DNA from: Closterium sp. NIES-65
Taxonomy: Eukaryota > Streptophyta > Zygnematophyceae > Desmidiales > Closteriaceae
Direction of reading: 5' to 3'
DNA length: 64,000 nucleotides
NCBI GenBank assembly: GCA_948144175.1
Contig: CANXME010002565.1
Span: 122,778-186,777, forward strand
The stretch's first letter is position 1. The number at the start of each line of letters is the position of its first letter. A model generated the notes under the pieces. The model did no database searches and was not told the origin of the DNA. It worked only from the letters and a program-made list of their open reading frames with translations. The position numbers and the translations under genes were made by a program. Shown in pieces: positions 11,016 through 24,116 of this stretch.

Positions 11016-14000
11016 GGACTCTCTTGGTCCAATCTCCCGCCCAGATCCGTTTGCACGATTCATCGAAGGCACCACGACCCCGCTCACCATCATCCCCGAC
11101 CGCGAATTTCTCGCGCTCTACCTCACAACGGCACCTGCAGAAGGGGAGGCAACGATAGAAGCAGAAACAGAGGAGCAGGACAACGAAGCAGAACCAGGAG
11201 AAGAGGAAGAACCTCCACTCCAGATCCCGCAACTCACGGCGGAGGAGGCATCAGAACATCACACCCGCTACAAGCGTACCTCCGGCATTCGCGCCGAGGA
11301 CGATCTCTGGCACCAGCGGATGGGACACCCCTCGCGCCAGACTCTCGCCAACTGCCTCCGCGCTAAAGTATTCCTGCCAGGAGCACTGCTGCGCCCCGAC
11401 GGAACGGAATTACAACACACCACCCCTCATCCAACCACTTGCACTGTCTGTCCCACAGCTGCACTCTCCCACACCGCTTATCCCTCTCTGGAGCCGAGTA
11501 CCAACCGCTACAAAAATTTGGAGAAGGTGTACAGTAACTTCATCGTGCTCACCTGCGACGGACTCAACGGCGAAAAATACACACTGACCTTCATCGATGC
11601 CTACTCACGCCACGTGTGGGTCGCCAACGTCGACGCCCGCTCCAAGGCTCCGGAGCAAGGTGTCGCCAAAAGGGTCAACCGCACGCTCATGACCAAAGTC
11701 CGCGCCATCATGAACCAGACCGGCCTGCCAAAGAAATTTTGGCCCTACGCCATGAATCACGCGGTGCGCCTGCACAACCTCCTCTCCACCACCGCCAACA
11801 AGGATAACCTGTCCCCTCACATGAAGTGGACCGGCTCAAGGGGAGACCCCTCCATGCTGAGAGTTTGGGGGTGCATGGTGCAATATCGGCCGACTTCAGC
11901 AACAATCAGCAAGTTCGTTCATCGTGCGCGCTGGGGAGTTCATTTGGGGCTCAGTCACGAGCATAAAGGTTGGCTCATTCTTGACATCGACAGCAAGGAG
12001 ATCGTTCCTGCGCGTGACATCCTCTTCTATGAACGACTCACCATGAAGCTGTGGATCGAGGACGAGCGCCGAAACCAGGCACGCGACTATGTCAACAGCG
12101 GCCGCAGCTTCGCGACTCCAGAAGATGCAGCAGCAGCGACAGTACTGGACCGTGATGACACCGACGAACAGCCCGGCATTCCTCCTCACCTGCGCGACGA
12201 CGACGACAATGACATCGATGACGACCCCGCGCCAGGACCATCACGGCGCCAAGCACAGCCAAGCACCGCAGCACCTGGCTATGAGAGCGGAGATGACGAC
12301 GTGGTGGAAGTCCCCACCAACACAGACACCACCAATGTATCAAGCCTTCAACTTCTCGGCCTGCACACATCTGTCTCTACCCTTGCACGGGCCGTGGAGC
12401 CAAAGAATCCTCGCCAGGCCCTAACCGGTCCTCACTCCAAGGAGTGGCGTGCTGGGATGGATGCGGAGCTAAAGGCGCTGGAATCGCGTGACACCTGGGT
12501 CCTAGTCGACGTGCAGCAGTGAAGGGGAGGAGGGTGCTCAGCGGGAAGTGAGTTTTTCGCCTGAAAACTAACGCTGACGGCACTATCGACCGTTTCAAGG
12601 CACGCTGGGTCATACGCGGGTACGATCAGCACCATGGCATCGACTTCGATCAAACCTTCGCTCCCGTCAGTCGCCACACCTCAGTCCGGATTCTACTCGC
12701 CATTGCCGCCGCGAAGCACCTGCCACTGCGACAGATCGACGTAAAGAACGCGTTTTTGTACGCGTTGGTGGACGCCACCATCTTTGTGGAGCACCCGCAC
12801 ACCTACGGGGAAGGTGATCCCAGGGTCTGTCAACTGAAGAAGTCCCTCTACGGGATCAAGCAGGCGCATCGCCTCTGGCAGCAGCACCTGCACAAAATTC
12901 TCCTCGAAATCGGCTTCAAGCAACTCCCACACGACCCGGGAATGTATCGCCTTCACTTCAGTGGAGACTACATCCTCCTGACAGTCTACATCGACGACCT
13001 GCTGTACACGGGCACCTTGAACAAACTCCTGGATCAGTTTCAGGAGAACCTGGCGCAGCGCGTAGACATCACGATCAACCTCGAAGTGAAGCAGTTTTTG
13101 GGGTTAAACATCACTTACGCGCCAGAAGCAATCCATCTGTCAGCCTCCAAGTATGCAGAGCAGCTGGGAGAACGCTTCAACATCTCTCCCGCACCACTCT
13201 CAACTCCCTACCGCAACCCCAGCACCAACTACAAACCGGATAACAAACCACTGTCACCCGCAGGACTCCAACTGTACCAGCAGCAACTGGGTTGTCTGCT
13301 GTTCGCCTCTGTCACCTGTCGACCCGACATTTCGTACATCGCTAGCCAACTGGCGCAGTATTCTCGCAAGCCAGTAGCTGAGAACCAGCTGGACCTGGAA
13401 CGCGCCTTACAGTACTTCATCTCCACGCCTGACATTGGGCTCTCCTATGTCACGCTGACGACGACCTCCTTCAACTTCAACGGCAACGTGGACGCAGATC
13501 ACGCCGCTAACCCTGACAATCGACGGTCCCGAACCGGCTTTGTTTTTCGCCTGGAACCAACTGGGCCAATCTCCTGGAACTCACAAAAGCAGGAGCTGGT
13601 TGCCCTGTCGACGGCTGAAGCAGAAAACATCGCCGCGACAGCAGCAGTTCGCGAAGGCCTGTACCTGCAAGAGCTGTTACAGGAAGCGAAAATTCCAACC
13701 TCGCCTACCTTTCGCCTTCACTGCGACAACCAGAGTGCCATCAGGATTGCGAACAAGCCTGGTTTCGTGAACCGCACGAAGCACATCGCACTTCGGTATT
13801 TTTTCGTCAAGGACGAAATTGACCAAGGCAAAGTTGACCTCGCCTACTGCCCGACTACTGAGATGGCAGCAGACTTCCTCACCAAGCGCCTGCCACGTCA
13901 GCAGTACAAGCACTGCTCTGACCTCACCGGAGTAGTCAAGCGAGTCAGCTCCTCCTGCGCCCAGGAATGAAGGGGAGTGTTACGATATGAATTTTTATGA

Positions 14001-14378
14001 GTAAGGCATTCTTGTATGCTGCAGGAGCCGACTCTACCAAGTACGAAGTCGAGGAGTCAGAAGAGTCGAAGCGACGCAGCAACCGTCTGACCAAGACCGA
14101 TGCAGGCAGAAACACTTGAAATGAAAAGAGCGGGAACATGTTCAAAACGGGATCCCGCGCCGCACGGTTTGAATTTGCGAATGTACCCTTTAGAGTACAT
14201 GGCTAGTCTAGGTCTTTTCGTATTCCCCAGTACTCTTATATAAACTCGATGTATGCATGCTTTTATCAACTCAGTCATTTACATTCACTTTGACCTGAGA
14301 TTCAAAACTTCCGCTGCAACACTACTCTGCGATCAACCCTGAGCGATCCTTCACTAATTTCCACTTGGGATTGTAACA

Positions 14379-14511
14379 CTGCTTGCCCTAGCAGTAACCG
14401 GTAGAAATATATTTGGTGCAATACATTGTTACGAAAAAGACCCCGTTAACTTCCAATCTAACGGATTTTCCTGTTAAAATTATCGTGCAAAATAGTTGCC
14501 CGCAGGAATCT
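14379..14511. other. Unique AT-richer flank between copia D and TRIM T2
   Basis: These 133 bp have no repeat end or coding signal. The composition is AT-richer than the surrounding elements, consistent with pre-insertion host DNA. Confidence 0.4.
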
Positions 14512-14886
14512 TGTCAGAATCCAAACCACTAGACCATTGGGATAAAATGGCTTATTTCAGTAGCGCGTCAGTGCGCCCATAACCCCACAGGCGAACGCGC
14601 CTGTAACCCTCTCCAGGATCAATCGGGCATCCACAGGGCAGATCTACTGACACCCCCCCACACTGGGAGGCCCAGGACTAAGCACAGTGGTACCGGCCTA
14701 CATGTGCATACACTGGAATTCGAACCTGAGACCGCTCTGATACCATATCAGAATCCCAACCACTAGACCATTGGGATAAAAGGGCTTATTTCAGTAGCGG
14801 GTCAGTGCGCCCATAACCCCCCAGGCGAACGCGTCTGTAACCCTCTCCAGGATCAATCGGGCATCCACAGTGCAGATCTACTGACA
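14512..14886 (-). mobile_element. TRIM T2, 375 bp, in unique DNA
   Basis: It is flanked by the perfect target duplication AATCT (14507-14511 and 14887-14891). The LTRs are about 140 bp and start and end TGTCAG...CTGACA. On the minus strand the 5' LTR ends TGGTCTAGTGGTTGGGATTC, followed by TGGTATCAGAGC (exact initiator-Met primer-site match) and a slightly altered B-box-like GGTTCGAATTCC. The interior of about 95 bp ends in a G-run purine tract. Confidence 0.92.
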
Positions 14887-15426
14887 AATCTTTGTCAGGC
14901 GCCAAACAGAGCGCGGTAAAATACGAATGAAACGAAATCGAAAACACATTTGATTGTTGCACCCATTGCACACTTTTTGTGCTGCGTCAGCTGTTACAGA
15001 GTGTTTTTAGTGGCACTTCCAGACAAATTTGCAAAGCAGAACTGGGGTATCGATGGTTTTGCATACCATCAGATAGGGTTACCAGACTAATTTGCATGTC
15101 TATAATGTTGGCCCATTACGATTGGGTTTTAGTATTTTTGAAATTAGCTAATTGGTTGGGTGCAAGCGGTAATTTTGTTGAGTTTCAAGATTTTTTTGCG
15201 GGAGTTACATGTGTGACCATTCATGTGATCTTTTACCAGTTGTTAGTGACTGAATCCGTGACCCCACTTACCAAACCCGTCAGCAAACCCGATACGGTAA
15301 CCGTACGCTTTACTTTTTAACCGTTCACGTTATCGAGTCCAATGATGGTTACTTGTGACATATTTTTTCTTTATGAGAAACTCCGACCGCACGACCACAT
15401 GTTCGATGACAAAACGGCAGGACTTG
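14887..15426. other. Unique intergenic DNA
   Basis: About 540 bp of mixed composition between TRIM T2 and copia C. No homology, repeat end or splice-supported coding region was recognised. The only long plus-strand frame (14979-15320) has no recognisable motif and is not called a gene. Confidence 0.4.
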
Positions 15427-18400
15427 TGAGGAAATTAGAACGAGAATGAAATGACTATGGAATGAAAGTGATACAAATATGCAACCCTAGAAATGTGTAC
15501 CCCATATGGGCTACCCCAATAAAGCCTAGACCACATTATAATTTGACACACCCCCATAGGCAAAGTGGGGGAGAACAAGGGGTCACAAGACCAGTCAAGC
15601 AAAGCAAAGCAAAGCTCAGGGTGGATCACAAAGTCACCACACATTCCGAGCACAAGTTCAAGGCCAGAAGGCTAGTTCACATGCAGGAGCACATATATAT
15701 GTATATAAGAGGCTAAGCAAATAAGAGCAGGTGTATATATATGTGACAGTACAAGCAAGGTCAAGTAGTGAGCAAGTGAGGCAAGACAGGCACAAGACCA
15801 AGCTGAGTACAGAAGCGCTGATGATCACAAGGCGCAAGTGCCTTGGTGAAAACATCAGCAGTGTTGGCCTCAGAGGCCACGTACGCAAGCCGCAACTGAC
15901 CACGCTGGTGTAGCTCACGAGCAAGGAAGTAGTGAAGAGGAATGTGCTTTATTCTGTGCTCCAGTCGCTGCTCTCGACACAAGGCCAGCATGGCCTTGTG
16001 GTCTACGTACAGGACTGGAGGAGAACGAGGCGGCTCTCCAAGGTCGTCAGCAGGTAGGTGAGCCAGCGAAGCTCCTGTGCAGCCATGGCCCCGGCGTAGA
16101 TCTCGGCCTCACAACTGGAGCCGAGAACAGAAGACGAGCGAGTAGCCCGCCACGAAACAGAGCCGGAACCAAGGCTGCAGGTGTAACCCTGTGACGACCG
16201 CTGCGTAGCCTGGTCGTCAGCCCAAGAAGCGTCCGCGTGTCCAGTGAGGACCACTGGACTCCGCCCTCCAAGCACTAGCCCCATGCCCGACGTACTGCAC
16301 AAGTAGCGCAACACCCTCTTCGCTGCAGCCATGTGCTCTGGTCGGTGTCTCCCAGGAGCAACATAGCGTGCAAGAATGCTAAGAGGGTATGCAAGGTCAG
16401 GTCGTGTGCAGGTCATCAGGTACATGAGGCAGCCAACAAGCTCTGGGTACGGGCCACTCGACTCTACGGACTCATCCGAAGGCAGAGCTGAGAGCGAGTG
16501 GCGAGTAGGCAGAGGAGTGGCCTGAGGCGAGGAGTACGTGAAGCCGAAGCGCTGAAGGACCTGCTGCACCATGTGTGACTGAGTCAGGGTAATGGTGTGG
16601 CGTGCTCTGTCCCGGGTGATCTGCAAGCCAAGGTAGCTGCGCAGTTCACCCAGGTCTGTGCACGTGTGTCTCTTCTGCAGCTCGGACTTCACGTGGGCGA
16701 GTCCAGCAGTGTCAGCAGTGGCAAAGACCAAGTCGTCGACGTACACGAGGATGTAGAACGGCGGCAAAGAGGTGTCGGTGCGTAGAAACAGCGACGGGTC
16801 AGCAGTAGAGGGAGCAAACCCAAGAGCCGCAAGCGTAGTCCTCAGTGTGTCGTGCCACTCGCGCGGTGCCTGGCGGAGACCGTAGACTGGCCGTTGGAGT
16901 CTCCACTGGGTGCCAGGAGGGAAAGTCCCAGTGAAGCCAGGTGGACGGCGCAGCCAGATCTCCTCGTGCAGGCTACCCTGCAGGAAAGCAGTGCTGAAGT
17001 CAAGGGAGTGAAGCTCGTAGTCACGCTGAGCGGCTATGTGTAGCAGCACCCGAAGAGTGGTCATCTTCGGGGTGGGAGAGAAGGTCTGAAAGTAGTCAAC
17101 TCCCTGCCGCTGACTCAAGCCACGAGCCACGTACCGCGCCTTGAAGAAAGGCGGGGAGCCCGGCGGCCGCTTCACCCTGAAGATCCACATGCCACTAACG
17201 ATGTTCGCCCCAGGTGGGGGAACAGCGTCAACGTAGGTGCCTGTGGACTTCCAGGAAGCCATCTCTACATCCATACCTGCCTGCCACTGAGAGGAGTAGG
17301 GACCCTCTACGGCCTCCGCGTAAGAGCGCGGAGTCGGGATGTCAAGTGCATCCGGGTCTCCCTCAGGGGTAAGCAGTACGGACACGAGATGAGGTGAAGC
17401 AGCAGCCAGACACTGGAACTCCTCCTGCCTGTCCACAAGGACGTCCGTGCCAAGAGCACACTCACCCCCGACGGACGGAGGACAGACAGATGCAGACTCA
17501 GCAACGAGACTAGCAGCGTAGTCTAGACGACAGCGAGCAGCAAAGTCGACGAGCTCAGCAACAAGAGCAGACGCAGCAGTGGACTCAAAAGAGGGGTCAG
17601 TGACGACAGTAGCGAGGAGACGCGTGACAGTAGGACTGGCAGCACGAAGAGAGTCCGACTCCGGGTCGGCAAGGGCAGGAAGAGAGGACTCAGGAGGAGA
17701 AGGCAAAGGGGCACGCAGAGGAGCAGTGGACGGACGCAGAGACATCCGGTGCGTGCCAGGGACAGGAGGAGGACGCTGACGCGAACCGCGACCACTAGCG
17801 CGAGCAGCACGAACCGGCGACGCAGGGCGAGACGCAGGCTCACGATGCTCAGCAAGACCTCCAGTAGGACCAGTGTAGGGAGAAGGAGCAGGCAGTGGGG
17901 AGGCCGGCGGTAACTGTGACTGTGACTGGACAGGCGGTGGACACTCTAAGGGAGGAGGAAGACCAAGAACCTGCTGAAGGAGCGGAACAAAGTACGGCCG
18001 AGGCCGCGCGGCGACTCCAGACACAGCAGGGACAGCACCAGCACCCCCAGTGGCAGCACCAGCGCCAACAGCACCTCCAGCTCCAGTACCTCCAGCAGCA
18101 CCAGCAGCACCCGCAGCAGGACAACCGCTAGGACTGACAGCAGTAGCCTCAGCGCCAACACCCTCAGCAGCTCCGACTCCAGTCGCACGCGCAGGCCCAG
18201 CAGCTCCAGCACTCCCAGGGTTAGCACCTCCGAGACCGGCGGCACCAGCACCCTCAGCAGCCGAAGAAGCACCAGCTCCAGCAGTACGCCTCCAGCGCCG
18301 GGCAAACCACTCGCGCAGCTCCTGTGGTGAGATTGGCTCCCACCGAGACGAAGCACCCGGAGAACCACCAGGCCCAGCACTGCCAGACGCCACACGAGCA

Positions 18401-20679
18401 GGTCCAGCGGCCGCGGGCTCCGCACCCCCAGGCTCAGCAGCTCCAGACTCACTACCCCCAGGCTTAGTAGCTCCAGACGCAGCACCCCCAGGCTCAGCAG
18501 CTCCAGACGCAGCACCCCCAGGTGAAGGACCCCCAGGCTCAGCACCCTCAGTCGTAGCACCCCCAGGCTCAGTACCCCTAGGCTCAGCACCCATTCGCGC
18601 AGCACCCCCAGAGTCAGCACCCCCAGGCTCAGCACCCGCAGCAGTACCAGAGTCACCAGCAACCTCGACCGGCTCAACTGCGTCTACCTGGGACACACCT
18701 GAAGGGGCAGGACCCTGAGGGGGGAGGGGGTCTACCTGGGGGGACCTGGCACATGGAAGTGCGGCGGCGGGGGGAGGGAAGGAGTGCGGTAGGGGAAGAG
18801 ACGGTAGTAGGGGACCGACTCGTCAAACGTGACGTCCTGGGAGGACAGAACACGACGAGAGGAGGGGTGGTAGAACTGCCACCCTAGTGCGTCAGGGGGG
18901 AAGCTAAGGAAGACACAAGGAGCAGCACGAGGGGACAGTTTGTCCGCAGACAAGTCGCGGACAAACGCCCAAGATCCCCAGACACGGAACGCAGACGCAT
19001 CGCCTACCTTCCCCGTCCACAGCAGAGCTGGGGAGGTCTCCGGCATGGAGACCCTGGGGTGAAGGTTGATCTGATGCGCCGCGTACCGAACCGCAAACGG
19101 CCACAGAAAATGGGGGGCAGCCGCATGCATCATGGACGTACGAGCGACGTCCATGACCATGTCAATGCGGCGCTCAGCAATCCCATTTTGCTGTGGAGAG
19201 TCCGGAAGCGTAAAGGTCTGGCGGATGCCTCGCGCACGGCAGTAGGCTCGCAGAAGGCCAGAGGAGAACTCTCCACCTCGGTCAGAGTGCAGACGCAGAA
19301 CAGGAAAGTCCGAGCCGAAGCTCCTCCTGAGCTGGAGACGAGCTGCGCGGATCCAGTCGATCAACACCTCAGTGACATCACCCTTGCTGCGCAAGGGGAA
19401 GACTGAGGTGTAACGCGAGTAGTCGTCAACCACCAGTAGGAAGTAGCGCTCGTGACCCTGTCCACGGACGCGGGCCGGGCCCCACACGTCCATGTGAAGC
19501 GTTTGCAGCGGGGCCTCTGTCGGGGGAAACTGAGAGGAGTGAGGGGCAGCCCGGAGCCGCCCCTCGACACAGGGAACACAGGAAGGACTAGGCCCTGGAG
19601 GAAGGGGAGGGAGGGACCGGGGGAGACCAGAGACAAGGACACGGGAAGCCATGCCTCGGAGACGAGGCAGGGAGGGGTGACCAAGACGGTGGTGCCACAG
19701 GAGAGTCTCGTGAGACAGGAGGCGACACGAGCAGGGGGCAGACTCAGGACCAGACCTGGACGCTGCAGCAAACACCTGACCCGACGCAGCTACCTGGCTA
19801 GACGCAGGGACAAGAGGAGACCCAGTGGTCAGGGTGTAGAGGCTCGACCCTGGCCGACGTGTAAACGTGGCCAGGTTACCGGCCTGTGCGAGCGTCCGAG
19901 CAGTGGGTCACCCGCTGACTCGCAGGAGTAAACTGGTGAACCCCCCCATCCTGCAGGTCAGCACCACTCACCAAGTTCGTAGAGAACGAGGGGAGGTAAA
20001 GACCAGACAAGGTGCCAGAGGGGGCAGCCGGACACGGGAGGACAGTGGAGAAGTGAGAGAGGACAGGACCCCCAGAGGGGTCTGCCAGGGAGACTGCAAC
20101 CGGCCGACCAAGCGGCGTGAGTGTGGTGCGGTCTCGAAAGAAGGAGCGAGAAGCCCCTGAGTCAAGTGTGAAGGTGAGGGAGGCCGAAGCCGACGTGGTA
20201 CCTGAGAGCGCAGACTCACCAGCACCTGAGGGCGCAGACGCACTGGCACCTAGAGCTGCAGCCTTACCAGCACCTAGAGCAGCAGTACCAATGCCCGGGT
20301 CGGGCAGGAAACACCGGTAACAGTCACCCTCATCACTAATAGTCACAGCATACATGGCAGCAAGGATAGCATCAAAGTCAAGATCCTAGATAGCTACGCG
20401 TGCCCTAGAAAGCTCTCCCCAGCGGGGGATCTCACTGGCCTCCGGGAACTGGTGACGCCAAGCGTCCGTCAGGCGGCCAAAGCAGCGCTGGGTGGGGTGG
20501 GCACCCCCACACTGCTCACCCGCGCGGTCGCCGGAGCGAAGGACGTAGGTGCACGGACCAAAACCCCCACCACGCTGACGCTGCGCGTACCACTCACACA
20601 GCTGCTGAGGGGGGGGAATGTCCCGAGAACGCTGCTGCTGCTGCTGGCGCTGACCACCACCAGGGCTGCTCTGCTGCGA

Positions 20680-20900
20680 AGCGCCACCCCGACCACCGCC
20701 ACCTCCTCCACCACCGCCTCCTCCACCTCCGCCACCACCGCCGCCTCCGCTAGCACCGCCGCCGCCTCCGCCGCCTCCGCCTCCACTGCTGCCACCGACA
20801 CCTCCACCCCCGCCACCACTCCCAACGCCACCCCCACTCCCTCCGCCGCCTCCACCGCCACCTCCACCGCCCCCGCTAGCTCCACCCGCGCCCTTTCCCC
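20680..20900 (-). repeat. Gly-codon simple repeat in the Gag tail of copia C
   Basis: GGNGGN trinucleotide repeats encode about 70-90 almost pure glycines at the C-terminal part of Gag. The same block occurs in copia B (about 46.92-47.15 kb) and F (about 62.44-62.63 kb). It replaces the CCHC knuckle region, where I see only a CxxxHxxxxC-like remnant. Length varies between the three copies, as expected for slippage. Confidence 0.7.
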
Positions 20901-21839
20901 CCTTGCCCTTGCCAGAGCGGCGTCTCCCGCTAGGGGCAGACGCCGCACCGACCGACTCAAGACCAACGAGGTCGGCCGCAGCGGCAGAGGCGACAGAGGG
21001 CAAAAGGGGGGAAGGAGAACACCCCTCAAAGATGGGGGTGCGAGGGTCACCACGAGAGGCTCCTACTGCGACTATGCTCTTCTCCGCTGCTAGGAGGGCC
21101 TTCTCTAAGAGGTCAACAGTGAGAGTGGTGGGACAGACTGAGAGGAAGTGGTCCCTGACTACACGAAGGGAGTCAGGGAGGCGGGTGACTATATAATAGA
21201 GAGTGATGTACATGGGGGGGGGGTTCTTGGCGCAGAACTCAGCAGGAAGCGCGGCGCGGTAGCGAGTGTCAGTAGTGCGGAGGTGCGTAATGAGGTCAGC
21301 GACTGTGGGAAAGGCAGCAAGGTCAAGGAAGAGGTACGGTAGCATGAGGCGGCTCAGTGCAGCAGTGGCAGGGGAAGAGTAGCGCGCAACTACAGCGTCG
21401 TACAAGGTCTGAGCACTCTTGTACTGACTAAAGTGCGCGCGCTCAGTGGTAGGCAGGTGGCGACGCACAGCAAGACGTGCAGCATCATCGCGCGTGGCCC
21501 ACTGGGAGCGAACAGTGGGGTCAGCATCAGCAGCAGGGGCAGGAGAGGCGCCAGAGGTGAGGTCAAAGAGAGAGAGACCGTCTGCCCTATCGCACTGTAA
21601 GAACAGCTGCAGGTCGTCGACCCAGACCTCAAAGTCAATGGCTCGACCCTCAGCGTCAAACGCGAGGACACTAGGGGTAGCCATGACAACAGTAGACTAG
21701 CAGGACCAGCTGTAGGACAGGGGCAGTGCAGTGACAGAAGCGCTGCTCTCACCAGACAGGGCAGTTCGGGCAGCTCAGTAGCACAGCAACACGGCAACAC
21801 GGCTGCTCGGACGGCTCAGCAGCAACTGCGGCTCCGCGG

Positions 21840-22640
21840 CACCAGCGGTTCGGCTCCTCAGGCGGCTCGGGCGGCTCGGGCGGCTCGGGCGGGTCGAGCG
21901 GCTCGGGCGGCTCGGCTCCTCAGGCGGCTCGGGCGGCTCGGGCGGCTCGGGCGGGTCGGGCGGCTCAGGCGGCTCGGCTCCTCAGCGGCTCAGGCGGCTC
22001 GGGCGGCTCGGGCAGGTCGGGTGGCTCGGGCTGCTCGGGCGGCTCGGCTCCTCAGCGGCTCAGGCGGCTCGGGCGGCTCGGGCGGCTCGGGCGGCTCGGG
22101 CGGCGCGGGCGGTGTAGGGCGGTAGGGCCGATAGTAGGGCGGCGGGGCCGCAAGGTAGGTGGCGGGGCCGCAGTGGGAGGGGCGGCAGGGCCGAAGTGAA
22201 GGGCGGCGGGGCCGCCGTGAAGGGCGGCGGGGCCACTGAGAAGGGTGGCGGGGCCGCAGTGAGAGAGGCGGCGGGGCCGCAGAGAAGGGCGGCGGGGCCG
22301 CTGAGAAGCGCAGCGGGGCCGCAGCGAGAGAGGCGGCGGGGCCGCTGAGACGGGCGGCGGGGCTGCAGCGAAGGGCGGCGGGGCCTCAGTGTGAGGCGGC
22401 GGGGCCGCAGGGAAGGGCGGCGGGGCTGCAATGTGAGGCGGCGGGGCCGCTGAGACGGGCGGCGGGGCCGCAGTGAAGGGCGGCGGGGCCGCAGTGAAGG
22501 GCTGCGGGGCCGCAGCGAAGGGCGGCGGAGCCGCAGCGAAGGGCGGCGGGGCCGCAGCGAAGGGCGGCGGGGCCGAATCGACGGGATGCGGGGCCGCTAG
22601 GGCGTTTGGGGCCGCTAGGGCGGCTCGACGAAGTGAGAGC
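21840..22640 (-). repeat. GC-rich tandem repeats in the leader of copia C
   Basis: Two repeat types lie between the LTR and gag. Units of GGCGGCTCGG (about 21.85-22.10 kb) are followed by units close to GGGCGGCGGGGCCGCAG (about 22.12-22.6 kb). Copia B (about 44.87-45.68 kb) and F (63.5-64.0 kb) carry the same two types in the same order. Open frames across them are compositional. Confidence 0.75.
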
Positions 22641-22752
22641 CCGGAGCGCGACTCGGGCTGAGCGTGCTTCGGGCAGGAAAAAAAAAACTCGATGTGGTGG
22701 GCCCTAGGCACAGTTCCCACGGGGGAACCTGCTCGATACCATGAGGAAATTA

Positions 22753-24116
22753 TGTCAGAATGTTATGTTATCTAGCCTGCAGTGGGGTGCTCCATAGCGA
22801 GTACAACCCAGTTAGGGTTTGCTATTTGTATCCAACTGCTTGCTAGTGAACCTCCTCTTTCTTCTAATTTTGTCATGCTATCAGAGCAGGTCGATCCCCT
22901 TGGATCGATCCTGTGGGTGGGTTACCACCTCCTCGCTTCCGCTGCTACTTTTTCTTCCCGCCGTGCGCCCCGAGGCGCGCGGCGGGCTTCTGCCCCGTCG
23001 TTCGCCGCGTCGCCCTCTGAAGGCGCCGCGACGGGCGACGGGGACCAGTCGCGGCCCCGCCGCCCCACTTCGCGGCCCCGCCGCCTCACGTCGCGGCCCC
23101 GCCGCCTTACGGTGCGGCCCCGCTGCCACATTTCGCGGCCCCGCCGCCCCACTTCGCGGCCCCGCCGCCCTTCTGTCGCGGCCCCGCCGCCCCACCTTCG
23201 CGGCCCCGCCGCCCTACACCTGTGGCCCCGCCGCCCTCCTTGCGCCCCGACCCCATTTCCCGTCGCCTGTCGAGGCGACCCTCGGGGGCCGCTTGCGGGC
23301 GGGCGAGCGCCGTCATCCCACCCTTCCTACCCGCCATCCCACCCTGTCTGTGTTAGGGTTTGGGGGTGGCAAGCAGGGGGTGGCGAGTATGGGGGTGTCA
23401 CTTCCTCATTCCTCCCTTTGCTCCTCCTCCTTTGTCTCCCACTGCTGCAGCTGTCGCTGAGGGGGGTGGATGAGTGGGAGACTGGGGTTTAGGGTTTAAG
23501 GGGGGGTGCCTTGGGAGTGGAGCTAGGGGTGAAACTGGGGGTGTGTGTGGGGGGTGTGGGACTGCTTGGGGAGGCTGAGAGGAGGCTGCCGTCTTGTCGT
23601 CCGCAGCACCTGTAGTCCGGGGCGCTGTCCTGGTAGCTCAGAGAGCCTGCTGCGCCTGTCGCCCGTGGGTCCGTTGCTCCTGTAGCTCGTCGTAGCCCGT
23701 GAGCCAGTTACTCCAGTAGTCCGGGGCGCTGTCCCGGTAGCCACTGTGCCAGCCGCTCCTGTAGCCCGTGTATCTGCAGCTTCAGCCGTCGTCTCCCATC
23801 TTCTCTCCTCTCACAGTCCCTCCTCCTCCTCACTTGCCCGCTGTGACTACCACTAGCTTTGCTCATAATTGTGAACTTTAAACTGTTGCTTCTTGTAATT
23901 GTGCTCAGAATGCGTGGTGACATTGTGATCCACCCTGAGCTTGTTCTGGTTTGCTTACTGTGCTGATTACACCCCACTTTGGCTATGGGGGTGTGTCAGA
24001 ATGTTATGTTATCTAGCCTGCAGTGGGGTGCTCCATAGCGAGTACAACCCAGTTAGGGTTTGCTATTTGTATCCAACTGCTTGCTAGTGAACCTCCTCTT
24101 TCTTCTAATTTTGTCA
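22753..24116 (+). mobile_element. Non-autonomous LTR element N3, inserted in the LTR of copia C
   Basis: It is 1364 bp with LTRs 22753-22875 and 23994-24116, which read identically over 123 bp. The target duplication AATTA is perfect (22748-22752 and 24117-24121). The primer site TGCTATCAGAGC is at 22876. The interior has GC-rich units (GCGGCCCCGCCGCC core), a telomere-like GGGTTTAGGGTTTAAGG near 23490, and the shared 3' block before the hairpin and LTR. There are no genes. Identical LTRs make this one of the most recent events in the window. It is a divergent subfamily relative to N1, N2 and N4. Confidence 0.93.

Larger units (their letters stand above)
173..14378 (+). mobile_element. Copia LTR retrotransposon D, split by gypsy A and element Q
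   Basis: Window parts of D are about 173-613 (protease to GAG-pre-integrase region, with a CxxCH-type motif near its end), 8055-8790 (hydrophilic acidic segment), and 11016-14378 (GAG-pre-integrase with the WHQRMGHPS motif near 11310, integrase core about 11.5-11.9 kb, reverse transcriptase about 12.4-13.2 kb with YIDDLLY near 12990, and RNase H about 13.4-13.97 kb ending in the copia signature TKHIALRYFFVKDEI). The 3' LTR is 13978-14378 (TGTTACG...TGTAACA, 401 bp) after the purine tract GAATGAAGGGGAG. The 5' LTR lies outside the window. D is broken by large insertions and at least one other break. It is the oldest layer here because all the other elements at this locus sit inside it. Copia G is a related element. 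Confidence 0.85.

Noticed and set aside
14979-15320. Plus-strand frame of 113 residues in unique DNA
   Set aside because: The composition is unlike the host exons here (AT-rich third positions) and no motif was recognised.
18050-18718. Plus-strand Pro/Ala-rich frame of 222 residues
   Set aside because: It is antisense to the low-complexity linker of copia C; the sense frame carries the copia domains on both sides.
20452-21093. Plus-strand Thr/Ala-rich frame opposite Gag of copia C
   Set aside because: It is the complement of the poly-Gly coding repeat.
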